DNA from: Merluccius polli
Taxonomy: Eukaryota > Chordata > Actinopteri > Gadiformes > Merlucciidae
NCBI GenBank assembly: GCA_030340625.1
Contig: JAOPHQ010005713.1
Location: 175,372-239,371 of the forward strand
Length of the DNA: 64,000 bases
Direction of reading: 5' to 3'
Positions 11,021 through 22,903 of this stretch are shown one piece after another; the first letter of the stretch is position 1; every line of letters begins with the position of its first letter. The position numbers and the translations under genes were made by a program. The notes beneath the pieces were generated by a model. That model made no database searches. It was not told where the DNA came from and worked only from the letters and a program-made list of their open reading frames with translations.

Positions 11021-12122
11021 AAGCAGGAGGATGAGTCCTTAAACACTCCTACACACTACTGCTTTTTTTTTATTTTGTTTGTATTTCATGAAGAAAATAA
11101 TCAATTTACTATGAATTATTTTCAAGAACCACAGGATGTTATTTTTTTTTTGCTGTTTTATTAATGGGTTGTTTAATGAAATTTACCCAAACAGTAGTTT
11201 GTTGATTTTTTAATTTTAACTTTAACAAAAATGTACTGAATTTTAAAATAAATTTGAACAAGAAAATAATAAGCCAGGTCAATTTTGTTTACATGTTCAT
11301 GTTATGTTGCTTAATGTTACGATTTCTCTTACAAAGTCTTTTTTATGGGAGTGTTGGTTTGTTCTTCTTTCTTCTGACTGTATTGTACAAAAAACAAGTT
11401 GTAACACTATTTTAATGATTTTTTAAATTAATTTGAACAAGAAATAATAAATGTGACTGTACAAAACAGGGCATACTGGTACTTTTTCTTGTCCAGTTGT
11501 GTAACGGAATGTCCTGTGGTGTGAAAAACTGAATTATAAGTGGAAAAGGCATTTCAATGCACAAATTCATGTAAAAAGTGTAATAGTATAATAATGATAT
11601 CATCACTATGCACATATAAGGATGGAAAGAAGCTTCATTAGGTTTTATACAAATTATAATGAATATGATCCAGACGTTTGGGTAAAGTCCTTATGTGTAC
11701 ATTTTACAGTAAAATAATAACATGATTGTGAATTTTTATTGATTACTTTTGATGTGGGAATATAATTAGGATAAATTGATAAGGATTGTGCATATTTGTC
11801 TTATCTGTCAAACAATCTCTGAATTAAATATCAACATTAAACATGTTGTCACACCGGTGGACAATATTTAGGACTACCACGCTAAAAAGTTAATAAAACG
11901 CAAAATAAATAAGGAATTAGAAAGGGACACATTCAGTTTTGAGTTATACACATATTAAGCAATATAATTACATATAATTGAGATATAGAAATTTATTTTT
12001 TTACACTGGATTTGAGTTCACGTCAACCGCAATGTATTTTTGTTTATTCATTTCGTATTTGTTAGGTTTGATTGATTCATGGTTGATCTTGGTAGACATA
12101 TAAAACAGTCGATATATTTTAC
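11021..12122. other. AT-rich non-coding stretch
   Basis: About 1.1 kb has no gene I can support. It is strongly AT-rich with poly-T and AATAAA-like strings, consistent with a 3' UTR followed by intergenic DNA. ORFs here are short and low complexity. Confidence 0.5.
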
Positions 12123-12170
12123 GGGAGGGGCGGCGTCCTAGCGCCCTCTATTGACCAGCCGCCACTGGGT
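12123..12170. mobile_element. hAT terminal fragment
   Basis: The string TTGACCAGCCGCCACTGGGT closely matches the right end of the hAT at 37813-39706 (ATGACCAGTCGCCACTGGGT), so this is the terminus of a related element whose other end I cannot place. Confidence 0.45.
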
Positions 12171-12384
12171 GAGACTCGAGTACGGTGTACATTTTAGGAC
12201 ATCCTCAGGGTCAGGCTTCAGCGTCAGACCTCAGATGAAAAGGTATAAGGTCTCAGGAAAACCTCTGTCACACTCGCACCAAACAGCCACATGAAAAATA
12301 GTCATCGGACCAAAAGGCCTAAGAAAGAAAATGTCACTCTGAACTTCCTCAGAAGAAAAACTTGTCACACTGATCTGCCTGACA

Positions 12385-13022
12385 CCGGATTTCCGCCGGG
12401 GATGTAAGCGCCGCGGAACTGCTGCACGTAACGGCAGCGTAGCACTGCGAGGCGGCTGGATTCGCGGGATCACGCGAGAATCAGGAGACCACGCGATAAT
12501 TTGTGGATGTCAAAATAGAACAAACAAATAAAAGGTTACTTTGCCTTTCCGAAGTTGACTTGCAGTTGCTTTGTCTGTCAGAAGTTGATTTGCTGTTGAT
12601 TTGGTCATTTTTCCTAGATTTGTGTGCATCTACCATGATTTGGTAGGCTATATAGTTTACTTTTTTTGTCTGGTTTAATTGTATATAGTGTTGTTTATTG
12701 TTGTTATGTCCTAATGTGTTGTGCTGTAGCCTATAGACAAAGTCAGTTATAAACGACAACGATTTGTGGCCGTGTTCGATCGGGAGGGTGTTTTTATTTT
12801 GAAAATTGACAGGATGCTCTATGGCTTTTACTATTTCACTTCCTGCCCAGTCGATCTGCTCTGTTGAAATTGACGTGGTTCAGCAACGGCTAAATAGAAG
12901 TGCTACGGAATGATAGCGCTGCGGCAATTCGCGTATAGTGGATATTCAGAGTTAGAGTGGCAGTGATCAGCAGCGGTGACCGCGGTGCAGCCGTTCCGCG
13001 GTGCTACATCCCCGGTGGACTT
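12385..13022. mobile_element. High-GC-ended MITE (family also at 21770 and 22905)
   Basis: The left end TTCCGCCGGGGATGTAAGCG and the right end GCTACATCCCCGGTGGA are inverted repeats, bounding about 635 bp with no transposase. Partial copies appear at 21770-22205 (inverted) and 22904-22969 plus 25433-25647 (split by an hAT). The right end touches the hAT transposase fragment at 13028. I found no clean target duplication. Confidence 0.6.
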
Positions 13023-13060
13023 TCACCATGGCCCACATTGCCCGTAAATACTTGGGGACT

Positions 13061-13257
13061 TGTGAGGTATTCTTTATGCCTGAAGGGGGAGCTGTAGTTA
13101 GGGATGTTATGCACCTGCGCAGAGTGAGAAGGGGGGAGAAGAAGTTATGCTAGAATACTGTGAAGTTAACCTGTGCCTGCCTGCTCCGTGATTACGTTAA
13201 TAAAGTACAATACAGTACACCAGTTATCATTCTTTCGGTCACTACTACGACACAACA
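13061..13257 (+). repeat. gypsy-1 5' LTR
   Basis: It starts TGTGAGGTATTC and ends GACACAACA, with an AATAAA signal near 13199. It is followed by TTGGCGACGAGGATGA, in the position of a tRNA primer-binding site. Confidence 0.9.
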
Positions 13258-13271
13258 TATTGGCGACGAGG

Positions 13272-14040
13272 ATGACGACGTTGAACCTGAGTCAACCCGC
13301 ACCGTTTCTTCAGAATGCAGGAGAGCCAGCTATTCCTTTCAAAGCATGGATCCGCTCGTTTGAGAATTACCTACTGGCTATGTCAGAAAAGGATCTGCTG
13401 GATGCAAGAAAGCGCGCTCTGCTCATCCATTGTTTGGGGGCAGAGGGACAGCGACTTTTTTATACAATGACTGTAGCTGATGAGAAGTATGCGTCGGCTC
13501 ATAAATCCATTCAAGATTTCTTCGCGCCTAAAGTGAATGAGGTAGCTGAGCGTTACCGGTTTCACCAACGTAACCAACGCCATGGTGAAAGTACCCATCA
13601 GTATGTGGCATCTCTGAAGGAGCTAGCTACAACGTGCGAGTTCGGTGGAATGGAAGAGGAGATGATTCGGGACCAACTGGTTGAAAAAAACCAACTCTAC
13701 GCGCATCAGAGAGCGACTACTGCTCGAAGTTCCGCTGACACTGACCAAGGCGGTACTGCTCGCTGGTCAGATTGAGACTGCAGTGTCGGAGGCTAAAGCC
13801 ATGCATCACGCAGCGCCGGACAGCGCTGTTGAGGCGGTACAGTACGAGGGCCCCCGACAGCACAGACCACAGCGGGGTAGACATACACAGCCTCCCGCAT
13901 CTACCGGGCAGGGTAAGGCATGCTACAGATGTGGCTCTCCTTAACACATTGCTAGTTTTGATGGATGCCCTGCAAGAGAGGCTCTGTGCAATACATGTAA
14001 AAAGAAGGGACATTTTTCTAAAGTCTGTCGCGGCTCTAAC
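13272..14040 (+). pseudogene. gypsy-1 gag (capsid and zinc knuckles), frameshifted
   Basis: The first ATG of the frame is at 13272 (MTTLNLSQPAPF). A capsid-like region follows (FKAWIRSFENYLLAMSEKD, then YRFHQRNQRHGESTHQYVAS), the retrotransposon-gag core that packages the RNA. At an A-run near 13683 the frame changes and continues as RERLLLEVPLTLTKAVLLAG. Two CCHC zinc knuckles follow (CYRCGSP and CNTCKKKGHFSKVC), with a stop inside the first at about 13942. The protein cannot be made whole from this copy. Confidence 0.75.
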
Positions 14041-15845
14041 CGAGTGAGTGAAATAGCGAGTCTGAGGTCGAGACGCAGACTGTAACCGAAGTTACTGTGT
14101 TAAGCATAAAGGGTAGCGCATGCTCTGCAGAAAGGATTGTGTGTACAGTTCACGTTAGCACAGGAACACATGTCAGCCAGGGTATTGAGCTCATGTTAGA
14201 TACAGGGTCAGCCGTGTCTATTCTGCCTCGAGAGAAGTACATGCAACTTTTCCAGGATAGTTCTCTCACGGCACCAAAGCTTAGCCTAGTCAGCTACGGA
14301 GGAAATGCGATCCCCGTCCATGGATGTTTGGAAGCAAGAGTAGCTTTTGGTGACCGCTGCACGGACGCAGAGCTTTACATTGTGCCAAATGGCTCAGCTG
14401 TGTTAGGGAGAGACTTGTTTGCCGCGTTAAAAATGCAAATATTAGATGGCAAGGTCACGTCCACCCCGTGCAGCCAGACCTACTCTGTGACAAGCAACAG
14501 TGCTAAGCTAAATACGCTCGGGTGCGCTAAAGCATTCACGCACCTAGTAAAAGTCCGCCCGGAAGTCAAACCAGTACAGCAACCACTACGCCGGTTGCCA
14601 TTTTCAGTCAGAGAAGCAGTGTCCCAGGAGATTAAGAGACTGGTAGAGCAGGACATAATCGAGCCTGTAGAGGCATCTGAATGGATTTCACCCATTGTAG
14701 TCATCAAAAAGAAGGATAATGGGATACGCCTTTGCATCGATTTGAGGGAGCCTAACAAGGCAGTAGTGATAGATGGACATCCACTACCCCACATGGAAGA
14801 ACTTTTTACAGAACTGAGGGGTGCAACAATGTTTTCCACGCTTGATCTCCTCAGTGCTTATCACCAGGTCACTTTACATGAGGACAGCCGCAGCTTAACT
14901 ACCTTCATTACACACGATGGACTGTTTCGCTTTAAGAGAGTGCCGTATGGACTGGCGTCGGCACCCAGCTGCTTCCAACGTATGATGTCCATGATTCTCA
15001 AAGACCAGTCAGGTGTCCAATGCTATCTTGATGACATAATTGTCACAGGTACAACAGCCGAGGAGCACGATAGGAATCTGAAGGCTGTGCTGCTACGCAT
15101 CGATAGCGCTGGACTCAAGCTGAACTACTCCAAGTGCCACATCAGGAAAACAGAACTGACATTCCTGGGGCACACAGTGTCAGCAAAAGGACTTCAACCT
15201 GATGCATCTCATGTCGATGCGGTGTCCCAGGCGCCCCCTCCTACAGACTTGCTTATGCTGAGATCATTTCTGGGGCTCACGGGATGGTATGCCAAATTCA
15301 TCCCTGACTATGCGTTCGTCGTCGAGCCACTGCGAGCACTGCTCCGAGGATCAGCAACATTCATCTGGACACCAGAGGCCCAACAGAGTTTTGAGGCGGT
15401 TAAGAGACTCATCGTGGATAGCCCCGCTCTCTCACTCTTCGACCCAGAGCTGCCCACCATTGTCACGACGGACGCGTCAGACTACGGCCTGGGCGCAGTC
15501 CTCACACAGATTCATCCGGACGCCTCGGAGAGGACGGTGGCGTTTGCTTCACGCACACTGTCCCCGGCGGAAAGGAAATACTCTACAGTAGAGAAGGAGG
15601 CGCTGGGCTGTGTGTGGGCAACGGAAAGGTGGAGGACATATCTGTGGGGGAGACATTTTACATTACGCACTGACAACAGTCCCCTGACCACCCTGCTTAC
15701 GTCCAAAGGTCAGGGTAGAGCGGGCATGCGCGTTGCCAGGTGGTCCGCTAGACTACTGTCATTCTGTTATGACATCCAGTACAAGCCTGGTCGGGAGAAC
15801 GTTACTGCAGACTGCCTGTCCCGTCTCCCACTGCCAAACTCCTAG
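14040..15845 (+). pseudogene. gypsy-1 pol: protease, reverse transcriptase, RNase H
   Basis: One long open frame ends at a TAG (15843-15845). The order is: retropepsin with the active-site motif LMLDTGSAVSILP; reverse transcriptase with DLREPNKAVVIDGHPLP, FSTLDLLSAYHQV and the catalytic box YLDDIIV; then RNase H with TDASDYGLGAVLTQ and LRTDNSPLTTL. The segment itself is open over about 580 residues, which is unusual in an element whose gag and integrase are damaged. A frame change and stop separate it from the integrase. Confidence 0.85.
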
Positions 15846-15871
15846 AGCCTAACCAAGAAGAGGATACAGAA

Positions 15872-18800
15872 GTGGTAGCTCTCATCTCTACTCTCTCAGC
15901 TATCACTGCAGCTGAGTTCAAGGCTGCATGCGTTTCCTGCCCGATACATCAGAAACTGTGTGAGATACTCACCTCCAAATGGCCCAAGTGTAAAAAACAC
16001 CTTGACCCAGCAATGTGGCCATTCTTTCAAATACAAAATGAACTCTCTCTACAGGATGACTGTGTCATGCGAGGCACAGACAGACTGCTGGTCCCAGACA
16101 GCCTACAGCCCAAACTGATCTCCCTGGCCCACGACACACACCAGGGAATCGTGAGAACAAAACAGAGACTCAGGGAAGTCTACTGGTGGCCTGGCATGGA
16201 TGCCCAGGTTGAGTCAGCGATCAAAGAATGTGTCACATGTCAGTCACATGACAAGTCCGCAGTCACGCGCACCTCTCCACTACAGCCCGTGCCCTATCCG
16301 ACTGGGGCTTGGGAGAAACTGGCAATTGATGTGGTGGGGCCCTTTGAGAAGGCGCCCGTGGACTGTCGCTATGCAATCACATTGATAGACTACTACAGCA
16401 AGTGGCCTGAGATCGCTTTCGTGCCACAGGTCACATCACGGACGGTGACAGTGTTTCTATCCACAGTTTTCAGCAGAGAGGGCAACCCGAAGGAGCTCGT
16501 CTCTGACAACGGCTCTCAGTTCGTGTCACAGGAGTTTGAAGCGTTTCTCCAGGACAGAGGCATAGTGCACAGGAAGTAGGGCTGGACCCGAATATTCGAC
16601 TATTTGGATATTCGTTCGTTGGGTAGGTATTCGGTTTTCAATTTTGGGATTCGGATATTCGTTTTTTTTTTTTTTCTAAATGTAGGCGTATCACTAAAGG
16701 CGAACCGCAAAATACATTTTGTCAGCACATTCTTGTACTGTATATTTATACTTGACTGTTAAGATGTGGAAATATATACCATCTCAGCTTGGGCGCGTGA
16801 CATCACTCACAGCAGTGAACGTCAGGCTTCAGTTCACCTTGGCCGTTAAAGGGAAGACAAAATGCCGAAGACCTCAGCTGTGTGGGAACTAGGGATGGGC
16901 ATAATTAATCGATGATCGATCATTGATCGTTAAGAAATGTGTCGATCAATTTATATTGTTATCGATCAAAAGGACGTTGTGTTGCATACTGTGAGTCTTG
17001 AAGCGGTGCGGTGATCGCGGCTTTAGTTCCCCGTGTCTGATCGCTGTAATTCGGAGCGTGAATATCGGTTGAATATCTAATATCTTTCTAACTTTAAAAA
17101 ACACTTTAGTATTTTTTAAGACGATAGTCGCACATCCCTCGTAACTACGCCGTGAAGGTGAACCCTCCCGGACTCCGCTATTAACATGAACCGCTCCGCC
17201 GGAGGAGCCGCACGTCCACACGCACCGGACACCACAATACAAACACACATGTTTTACATTTGATTTTAAATAAAGTTGTGTGCAGTTATATGGATAAATA
17301 CGATTATTGATTAATGACCGATCGCGTACTGCGGTCAAGACAGCCGTCTCTCGGTTTGCGTGGTCAAGCCAGCCGCTCCAACATTTTCAATATTTCCATA
17401 ACTGTGACATTTTAGCAAAACGTTCAGCCTCATATATGTTTTCTGACTAAGGTATTTCTTTTAGATAGTTCATGCAATTGTTTCTAAATGTGTGGCTCAT
17501 CTTTTTGTCGCGAGCCTTTTCCGAGCGCCGGCTGCATATTGTATCGGCATATGTCGGCCTTTTCCCCTTTTTTCAAAACAGTTATACAGTTCAATGCCCA
17601 CTTTTACTGCCTTGTTTGATTATTGTTGGCCGATAAGTAGGCTACTTATTGTGATTGGAATACAGATGTAGTCTTGTTGGATCGTTTCCAAACCTTTAAG
17701 AGCGCATGTAGGCGCATTGTTCGGCTTTTACGAGCGCCGCATAGGCCTATAACCAGGGACGGGCTGCCATAGGGAGGTTCGGCCGGACGATTTCAGGCCG
17801 ATTATTTTGTATTTTTTATTTTGTGTATTATTATTTTTGGGCCGGTCCAGATTATTGGGCCGGTCCAGGACTGTCGCACCCCCCCCCCCCCCCCGTCAAC
17901 AATCCCGCCCGCCCCCCATCAACAATCGCGCACCTCAGCTTTTATCCGCCGTTTAAACAGTAACGTTACACATGATAAAAACGTGCACTTACTTGAGCTT
18001 GGAAAATAGTTGCAACTGATCCGAATAGTACTAAACCTCACACCAAACCTTTTGCAAAAAGTTTTTTTTTTTTTTTTGCCCCCCCCCCCCCCCCCCCCCC
18101 GAATATTCGAATATTCGCTGTCTGTTGCGAATAAATAATGACATGTATCAGCAGGCTATAATATCTGCACACAGCCAGGAGTAGAAATAAATATACAAGT
18201 TGTAGTAACTGCACCTCAACACATGATGGCGGCAAACAATATACTGGGGGCGGCGCTTAACGCTAGCCATTGTGCGTCATGGAGGCCACGCCTCCTGCCC
18301 AGAGGCATCCGGCGGAAACATCCGGTTAGGATCAGAATCGTTCAGGCAGACCTCCAGAGGGACGCGCGGACGATCTCTCCACGCGCGTGGCATTTACATT
18401 TACTTTCCCCACATGCTTGGTAGATTAAGATAACTAAACCTAAACAAATAAAGTGAGTTAAAGCGATTCCTGTGTCGGCGGCCTCCTTCCTCGGAACACA
18501 ACCCCACATGTCGATTACTACCGAAGCTCCGGAGCCCAAAATATGGTATTCGGGACAGCCCTAACAGGAAGTCATCTGTTTATTATCCACGGGCCAATGG
18601 CGAAATTGAACGTTTTAACCGCAGCTTGAAAGACAGTCTGCCTCACTGGAAGGCAAGCAATGGAAGGGGTTTGCCACAGATTTCATACAGGCCTACCGTT
18701 CTACCCCACACTCCACAACGCAGTACTCTCCAGCTGAACTGCTGCACGGCAGACCTATGCGCACCAAACTACATGTGACTGGATTTAAGGTTCCACAAAC

Positions 18801-19209
18801 CAAGCCACTCTCACCTGAGGACATCGCCGCCAGGGTGGCTCTGAAACAGAGCAAAAGCAAGGCTTACACAGATCAAAGGCGAGGGGCAAAGAGTGTGTTC
18901 TTCGCATGTGGCTCATATGTTCGAGTCAAGAAACCCGGCATTCTACCTAAATCTCAATTCAAGTTCACCAAACCACTCAAGGTGGTCGGTCAGAAGGGAC
19001 TGCACACCTACTTGCTGTCTGATGGTCGCTGTTGGAATGCTTCCTACCTGGCACCTGTCTCTCATGGAGGGGGGGAGAGTGACAGTGAGCTGTCACCTGT
19101 GGACTGTGACACTACGGTGCCACAACCTGACACACACGCAACGCCTGCCAGACAGGCCAGGCTGAGACGTGCACCTGCATGGACTGAGGACTTTGATATG
19201 AGTCACTGA
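15872..19209 (+). pseudogene. gypsy-1 integrase, split by an hAT
   Basis: The N-terminal half (15872-16576) carries a zinc-binding HHCC domain (HDTHQGIVRTKQRLREVYWW, CVTCQSH) and the catalytic core with the first Asp in LAIDVVGPF and the second in LVSDNGSQF. The hAT at 16577-18563 interrupts it. After the insertion YYPRANGEIERFNRSL supplies the third catalytic position (Glu), and a frame change near 18650 precedes the C-terminal part (18757-19209) with VRVKKPG. Integrase joins cDNA to the host chromosome. Neither half is functional. Confidence 0.8.
16577..18563. mobile_element. Non-autonomous hAT element in gypsy-1 integrase
   Basis: The left end TAGGGCTGGACCCGAATATT matches the complement of the right end (GTATTCGGGACAGCCCTA). 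The 8-bp duplication ACAGGAAG is at 16569-16576 and 18564-18571. No transposase is present in 1,987 bp. It holds pieces of other elements: a TAGGGATGGGCATAATTAAT terminus at about 16888, and C-runs at 17879-17894 and 18080-18100. Confidence 0.85.
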
Positions 19210-19447
19210 TGATGCAGATGATGAGTCATACGTTTGTGAATATGACCGTGTATGGATGTTAACCATAAGTAATTTGGTTCAGGTGTTGAAATGGTAAAAT
19301 TGTTGTTTGAAATGTTGGGAAAGTCAAAGCACTAACAGTTTATGTGCATTGTTTACTTGGTTGTTCATGCACACAAATTAAGGGTATGTTTATGTTAATG
19401 TGCATGTACTGTTATTATATATATGTGTTTTCTTATTGAGAGGGATA

Positions 19448-19644
19448 TGTGAGGTATTCTTTATGCCTGAAGGGGGAGCTGTAGTTAGGGATGTTATGCA
19501 CCTGCGCAGAGTGAGAAGGGGGAAGAAGAAGTTATGCTAGAATACTGTGAAGTTAACCTGTGCCTGCCTGCTCCGTGATTACGTTAATAAAGTACAATAC
19601 AGTACACCAGTTATCATTCTTTCGGTCACTACTACGACACAACA
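19448..19644 (+). repeat. gypsy-1 3' LTR
   Basis: This 197-bp copy is identical to the 5' LTR except for a G-to-A difference in the purine run near 19522. It is preceded by a short purine tract (GAGAGGGATA) in the polypurine-tract position. Confidence 0.9.
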
Positions 19645-19784
19645 GGACTCCTGCCACAACTGTCCCATGCGAGAGACTTTTTTCTTTAGCAGGCCATATT
19701 GTGCAGAAGATGAGATCTAGTTTGTCACCAGAAAATGTGAACAAGCTGGTCTGCCTGAGTGACTGGTGGAAGAAGGAGAAATAG

Positions 19785-20313
19785 AGGTTGGACTGATTGA
19801 CACAAAGCTACTGACTGTAAACAGTTCATCATGACCTCTTATGTAGGCCTACAGTTCAAAATTCTTGTTTAACTGAATAAACAGTTAGTAAACACAAGTA
19901 CATCTTATTGAATATTATTTATTTCCATCACCAATTATCATAGTAGAACAGCTTTCTCAAGCAGTTTGTGATGCATTTTGGAAAGAGGAGATGAGCCCCT
20001 GGTCTAATGCGCCACCTGGCTTGAGAAACCCGTTCTCAAAGACTTTGAGTCATTATTTAGGTAGCACACATATTATGAATGCCTTCGGCAGAATTCAAAT
20101 GAGCCATTTTAATCTAGATTAATTCCAAGATTACAGTGAGATTAATCTAGATTAAAGACATTAATCTATGCCCAACACTAATATACAGTATATATAAAAA
20201 TAATATATATATATATATTTTTTAAAACATGATAGACCCTACCATTCTCGAGATCCTTTTTCAGCTTAACATATTCCTGTACTTTGTCCATTTCCTGAAA
20301 TAATTCATGTTAA
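19785..20313. other. hAT 3' tail and flank
   Basis: The tail after the hATC stop is non-coding. It ends near 20180 with AATCTAGATTAAAGACATTA followed by ATCTATGCCCAACACTA, typical of the subterminal region of fish hAT elements. The remainder is AT-rich flank with an AT microsatellite at about 20195-20222. Confidence 0.45.
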
Positions 20314-20911
20314 AGGAGAACTCCGGTGTAAAATGGTTCTGGGATATGTTTAGTATGATAACGAGTTTGAACGTTCCATGGAGAGCAAAAAAAAATGTCT
20401 ACAAAGCGAAGCTAAGTTCGCTGTTTTTAGCCGATTCTACCAAACTGCTATACGTTTAAGTGCTACGGGCATTGACGAGCATGCGAGCTCTGTGATAAGT
20501 CGATTGACGAACACAGCTCGTGTGATCGTCAATCGACTTATCGAGCCTCAAAAAAAAAACATGGTGTCGACGGGTGAACTACTGAAGGTATTGTGTGTAT
20601 AAAATATGCTTTTTAATAAGCTATCTGTACACTTACAAAGTTGTCAATGCCTCGTTTTATATGGTAAGACCCTCATTATACTACCAAAGAAGTGTCAGAC
20701 TATTTCTAGCCTTGTAAGTGCTTTAAAAAAGCAATTTATTTTTTACCAGGTGAGATGCCCTTAGAACTCAAAGGTATAGCAGTTTGGTAGAATTGGCTAT
20801 AAACAGTGAACTTAGTTTTGCGTCGTATCGGCTTTTTGTTGCTCTCCATGGAACGTTCCAACTCGTTATCATACTAAACATCCCAGAAACAGTTTACACC
20901 GGAGTTCTCCT
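20314..20911. mobile_element. Kolobok-like MITE with TTAA duplication
   Basis: Long inverted repeats of about 75 bp begin AGGAGAACTCCGGTGTAAA on the left, and its complement closes the right. TTAA flanks both ends (20310-20313 and 20912-20915). TTAA duplications are made by piggyBac and Kolobok transposases. The AG terminus favours Kolobok, but the 598-bp element has no transposase, so the assignment is an inference. Confidence 0.7.
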
Positions 20912-20915
20912 TTAA

Positions 20916-21236
20916 GAACCGATTATATCAGTACTAAACACACACACACACTGCTGCAATTGAATTCTACTGGTACTGACATAGCATTACGTTAAGCTAA
21001 GTTAACGTTACATCAACACAATAAAGCTAGCTCCCTTCCTACACTTGAACATTATGTGTTTACAAAGAACGTGAAATAATACATCCTGAAGATGGAGAGG
21101 AGAAAATAAAACTTACGAGTGTCTCCTGCTTCTTCTTTTCCAACTACTCTTCTTCTGGTCGCAACTTGATGACGTATTTGACCCTTCGCTACGCCCCGCC
21201 CCCTTAGTTACTGTTGCTATATCTGTAAGGCTTAAC
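20916..21236. other. Non-coding spacer
   Basis: I see no gene. It contains a short CA run near 20940 and a GC-rich CGCCCC string near 21195, and ends with the first copy of the target duplication GGCTTAAC (21229-21236). Confidence 0.4.
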
Positions 21237-21754
21237 CAGGCACGTGCAGAGGGGGGGGGCTATGGGTGCCCGAGCCCCTGCCCTTTACCCTCTGAAGGAC
21301 CAAAGTGCCCTTTTGAGTGGTCATTTAAATGTTCAATGCTTTGAAAAATTACACATGAACAATTAAACATTAACATGTGAATCAATTATTCGAAAATAAA
21401 AATGTCTAAAAGTAATAATTAGTGATGGGCCGTTATCGGCGTTACCGCGCTGCAATAACGCGAGACTCTGCCCCCCCCCCCCAGGGGCGCCGAAAAGGGG
21501 GGGTAAAGGAGACGGATTCTAGGGGCCCATGATTGAGGGGGGCCCAGAGAGGCCCCTGATGATGATGAAATTATAATACAGAAAAAATACTTGACAGGGG
21601 CCCGTCGGTCGTAGGTCCGGGGGTGTGTTACGATCGCGCGCACCCCCCCCCCCCCCCCCCCCCGTCAACAATCGCGCGTCCCCCCCCCCCCCTTCCCGCT
21701 CAACAGAAATTGAATTTGAGCCCCTGCCCCTCAAAGGGTCTCTGCACGGCCCTG
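21237..21754. mobile_element. Short non-autonomous hAT element
   Basis: The terminal repeats CAGGCACGTGCAGAG and CTCTGCACGGCCCTG (inverted) bound 518 bp. GGCTTAAC is duplicated at 21229-21236 and 21755-21762. The interior holds a fragment of a second element and very long C-runs (about 21640-21663 and 21681-21692). Confidence 0.8.
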
Positions 21755-21762
21755 GGCTTAAC

Positions 21763-22211
21763 TGCTCATTTCCACCAGGGACGTGAGCGCCGCGTTACGG
21801 CTGCGCCGCGGTCACCGCTGCTGATCGCTGCCACTTTAGTCAATGAAAGCATTTCCACCGGGCATGCTGCGGAACGTCTCAGCAGCGTCCCAGGAGCGCC
21901 GCGCCGCAGCGCTATCTTTCTGTAGCGTTCTATTTTTGACGCGACCCGCTGCTGAACCGCGTCAATTTCAACAGAGCAGACCGACCGGGCAGGAAGTGAA
22001 ATAGTAAAAGCCATAGAGCATCCGGTCAATTTTCAAAATAAAAATACCCTCCCGATCGAACACGGCCACAAATCGTTGTCGTTTATAACTGACTTTGTCT
22101 ATAGGCTACAGCACAACACATTAGGACATAACAACAATAAACAACACTAAACACAGACAAAAAAAGTAAACTATATAGCCTACCAACTCATGGTAGAAGC
22201 ACACACATCTT
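21763..22211. mobile_element. Inverted partial copy of the 12385-13022 MITE
   Basis: It begins TTTCCACCAGGGACGTGAGC and continues as the complement of the right half of the 12385-13022 element (shared AAATCGTTGTCGTTTATAAC and CATTAGGACATAACAACAAT). It stops at about 22205, where a new element begins. Confidence 0.6.
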
Positions 22212-22735
22212 AGCCTGGCTAACACCAGACTAAATCACAAATGAGATGTAGTCTGGCGACCACCTATTCATTTTCCTGTAGAGGAGGCGTCCAGAGCCGT
22301 TTATTGGGTGCTACGAATGTCTATCATAAGCGTATGTTCGTAGCTCTTAGCCAATCGTATCAATTATAACAGCAGTTAAAGCTAGCAAGTGAGTCCGGGA
22401 GAGGGCTACTCTCCTCGGACACGTCACTCTGAAGCCCCGGTGACGGTCTGGAAGTGCGGATTAATAAATAAAATTAAAAACAGCGGTAAAAGCTAGCGTG
22501 TGTGTCCGGGAGAGGGCTACTCTCCTTGGCCACATTACTTTGAAGCCCCGGTGACGGTCTGGAAGTGCGGATTAATAAATAAAATTTAAAAAAACGGTAA
22601 AAGCTAGCGTGTGTGTCCGGGAGAGGGCTACTCTCCTCGGACACATTACTCTGAAGCCCCGTATCAATCCGTACGAACGAACTACAAGCTTCCGTCTGTC
22701 GAATAGCACGCGTCATCCAAGGGCGGATTAATGCA
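22212..22735. mobile_element. MITE-like block carrying three 110-bp minisatellite units
   Basis: It opens with TAGCCTGGCTAACACCAGAC, a common fish MITE terminus. Three inverted copies of the 110-111 bp unit also seen at 3469-3677 lie at 22378, 22489 and 22600. Confidence 0.5.
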
Positions 22736-22903
22736 CAGGCTGGCCTAGGCTGTAGCCTAGGGGCCCCACGTGTGCAGGGGCCCCGGATTGGCCAGACTAT
22801 TTTTTAATTTTTTTTATTTACTACACTGGGGAAAAAACTTGCCTCCTATTGGGGCCCTTAGAAACATTCAAAAAATTAAGTCGCTGATTGGATAGATATG
22901 GCG
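22736..22903. mobile_element. Fragment of a CCTAGGGGCCCC-type DNA element
   Basis: It starts with a CAGGCTGGCCTAGGCTGTAG terminus followed by GGGGCCCC palindromes and AT-rich DNA. Only one end is visible. Confidence 0.3.

Larger units (their letters stand above)
13061..19644 (+). mobile_element. Ty3/gypsy LTR retrotransposon (gypsy-1)
   Basis: Two 197-bp LTRs bound a 6,584-bp element in the same orientation, and GGACT is duplicated at 13056-13060 and 19645-19649. The order gag, protease, RT, RNase H, integrase is that of Ty3/gypsy. The LTRs differ at one base that I can see. Coding regions are broken in several places and a 2-kb hAT sits in the integrase, so it is non-autonomous. Confidence 0.92.
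13028..19784 (+). pseudogene. hAT transposase C-terminal (hATC) domain, split by a gypsy element
   Basis: Bases 13028-13060 (AHIARKYLG) and 19650-19784 (PATTVPCERLFSLAGHIVQK onwards, ending in KKEK and TAG) are two halves of one hATC dimerisation domain, the signature C-terminus of hAT (ZBED-like) transposases. The gypsy element with its GGACT duplication accounts for the separation. Only this domain remains and the N-terminal part is absent, so the hAT was already a fragment or has been cut by the MITE at 12385-13022. The tail continues as non-coding hAT sequence to about 20180. Confidence 0.8.
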
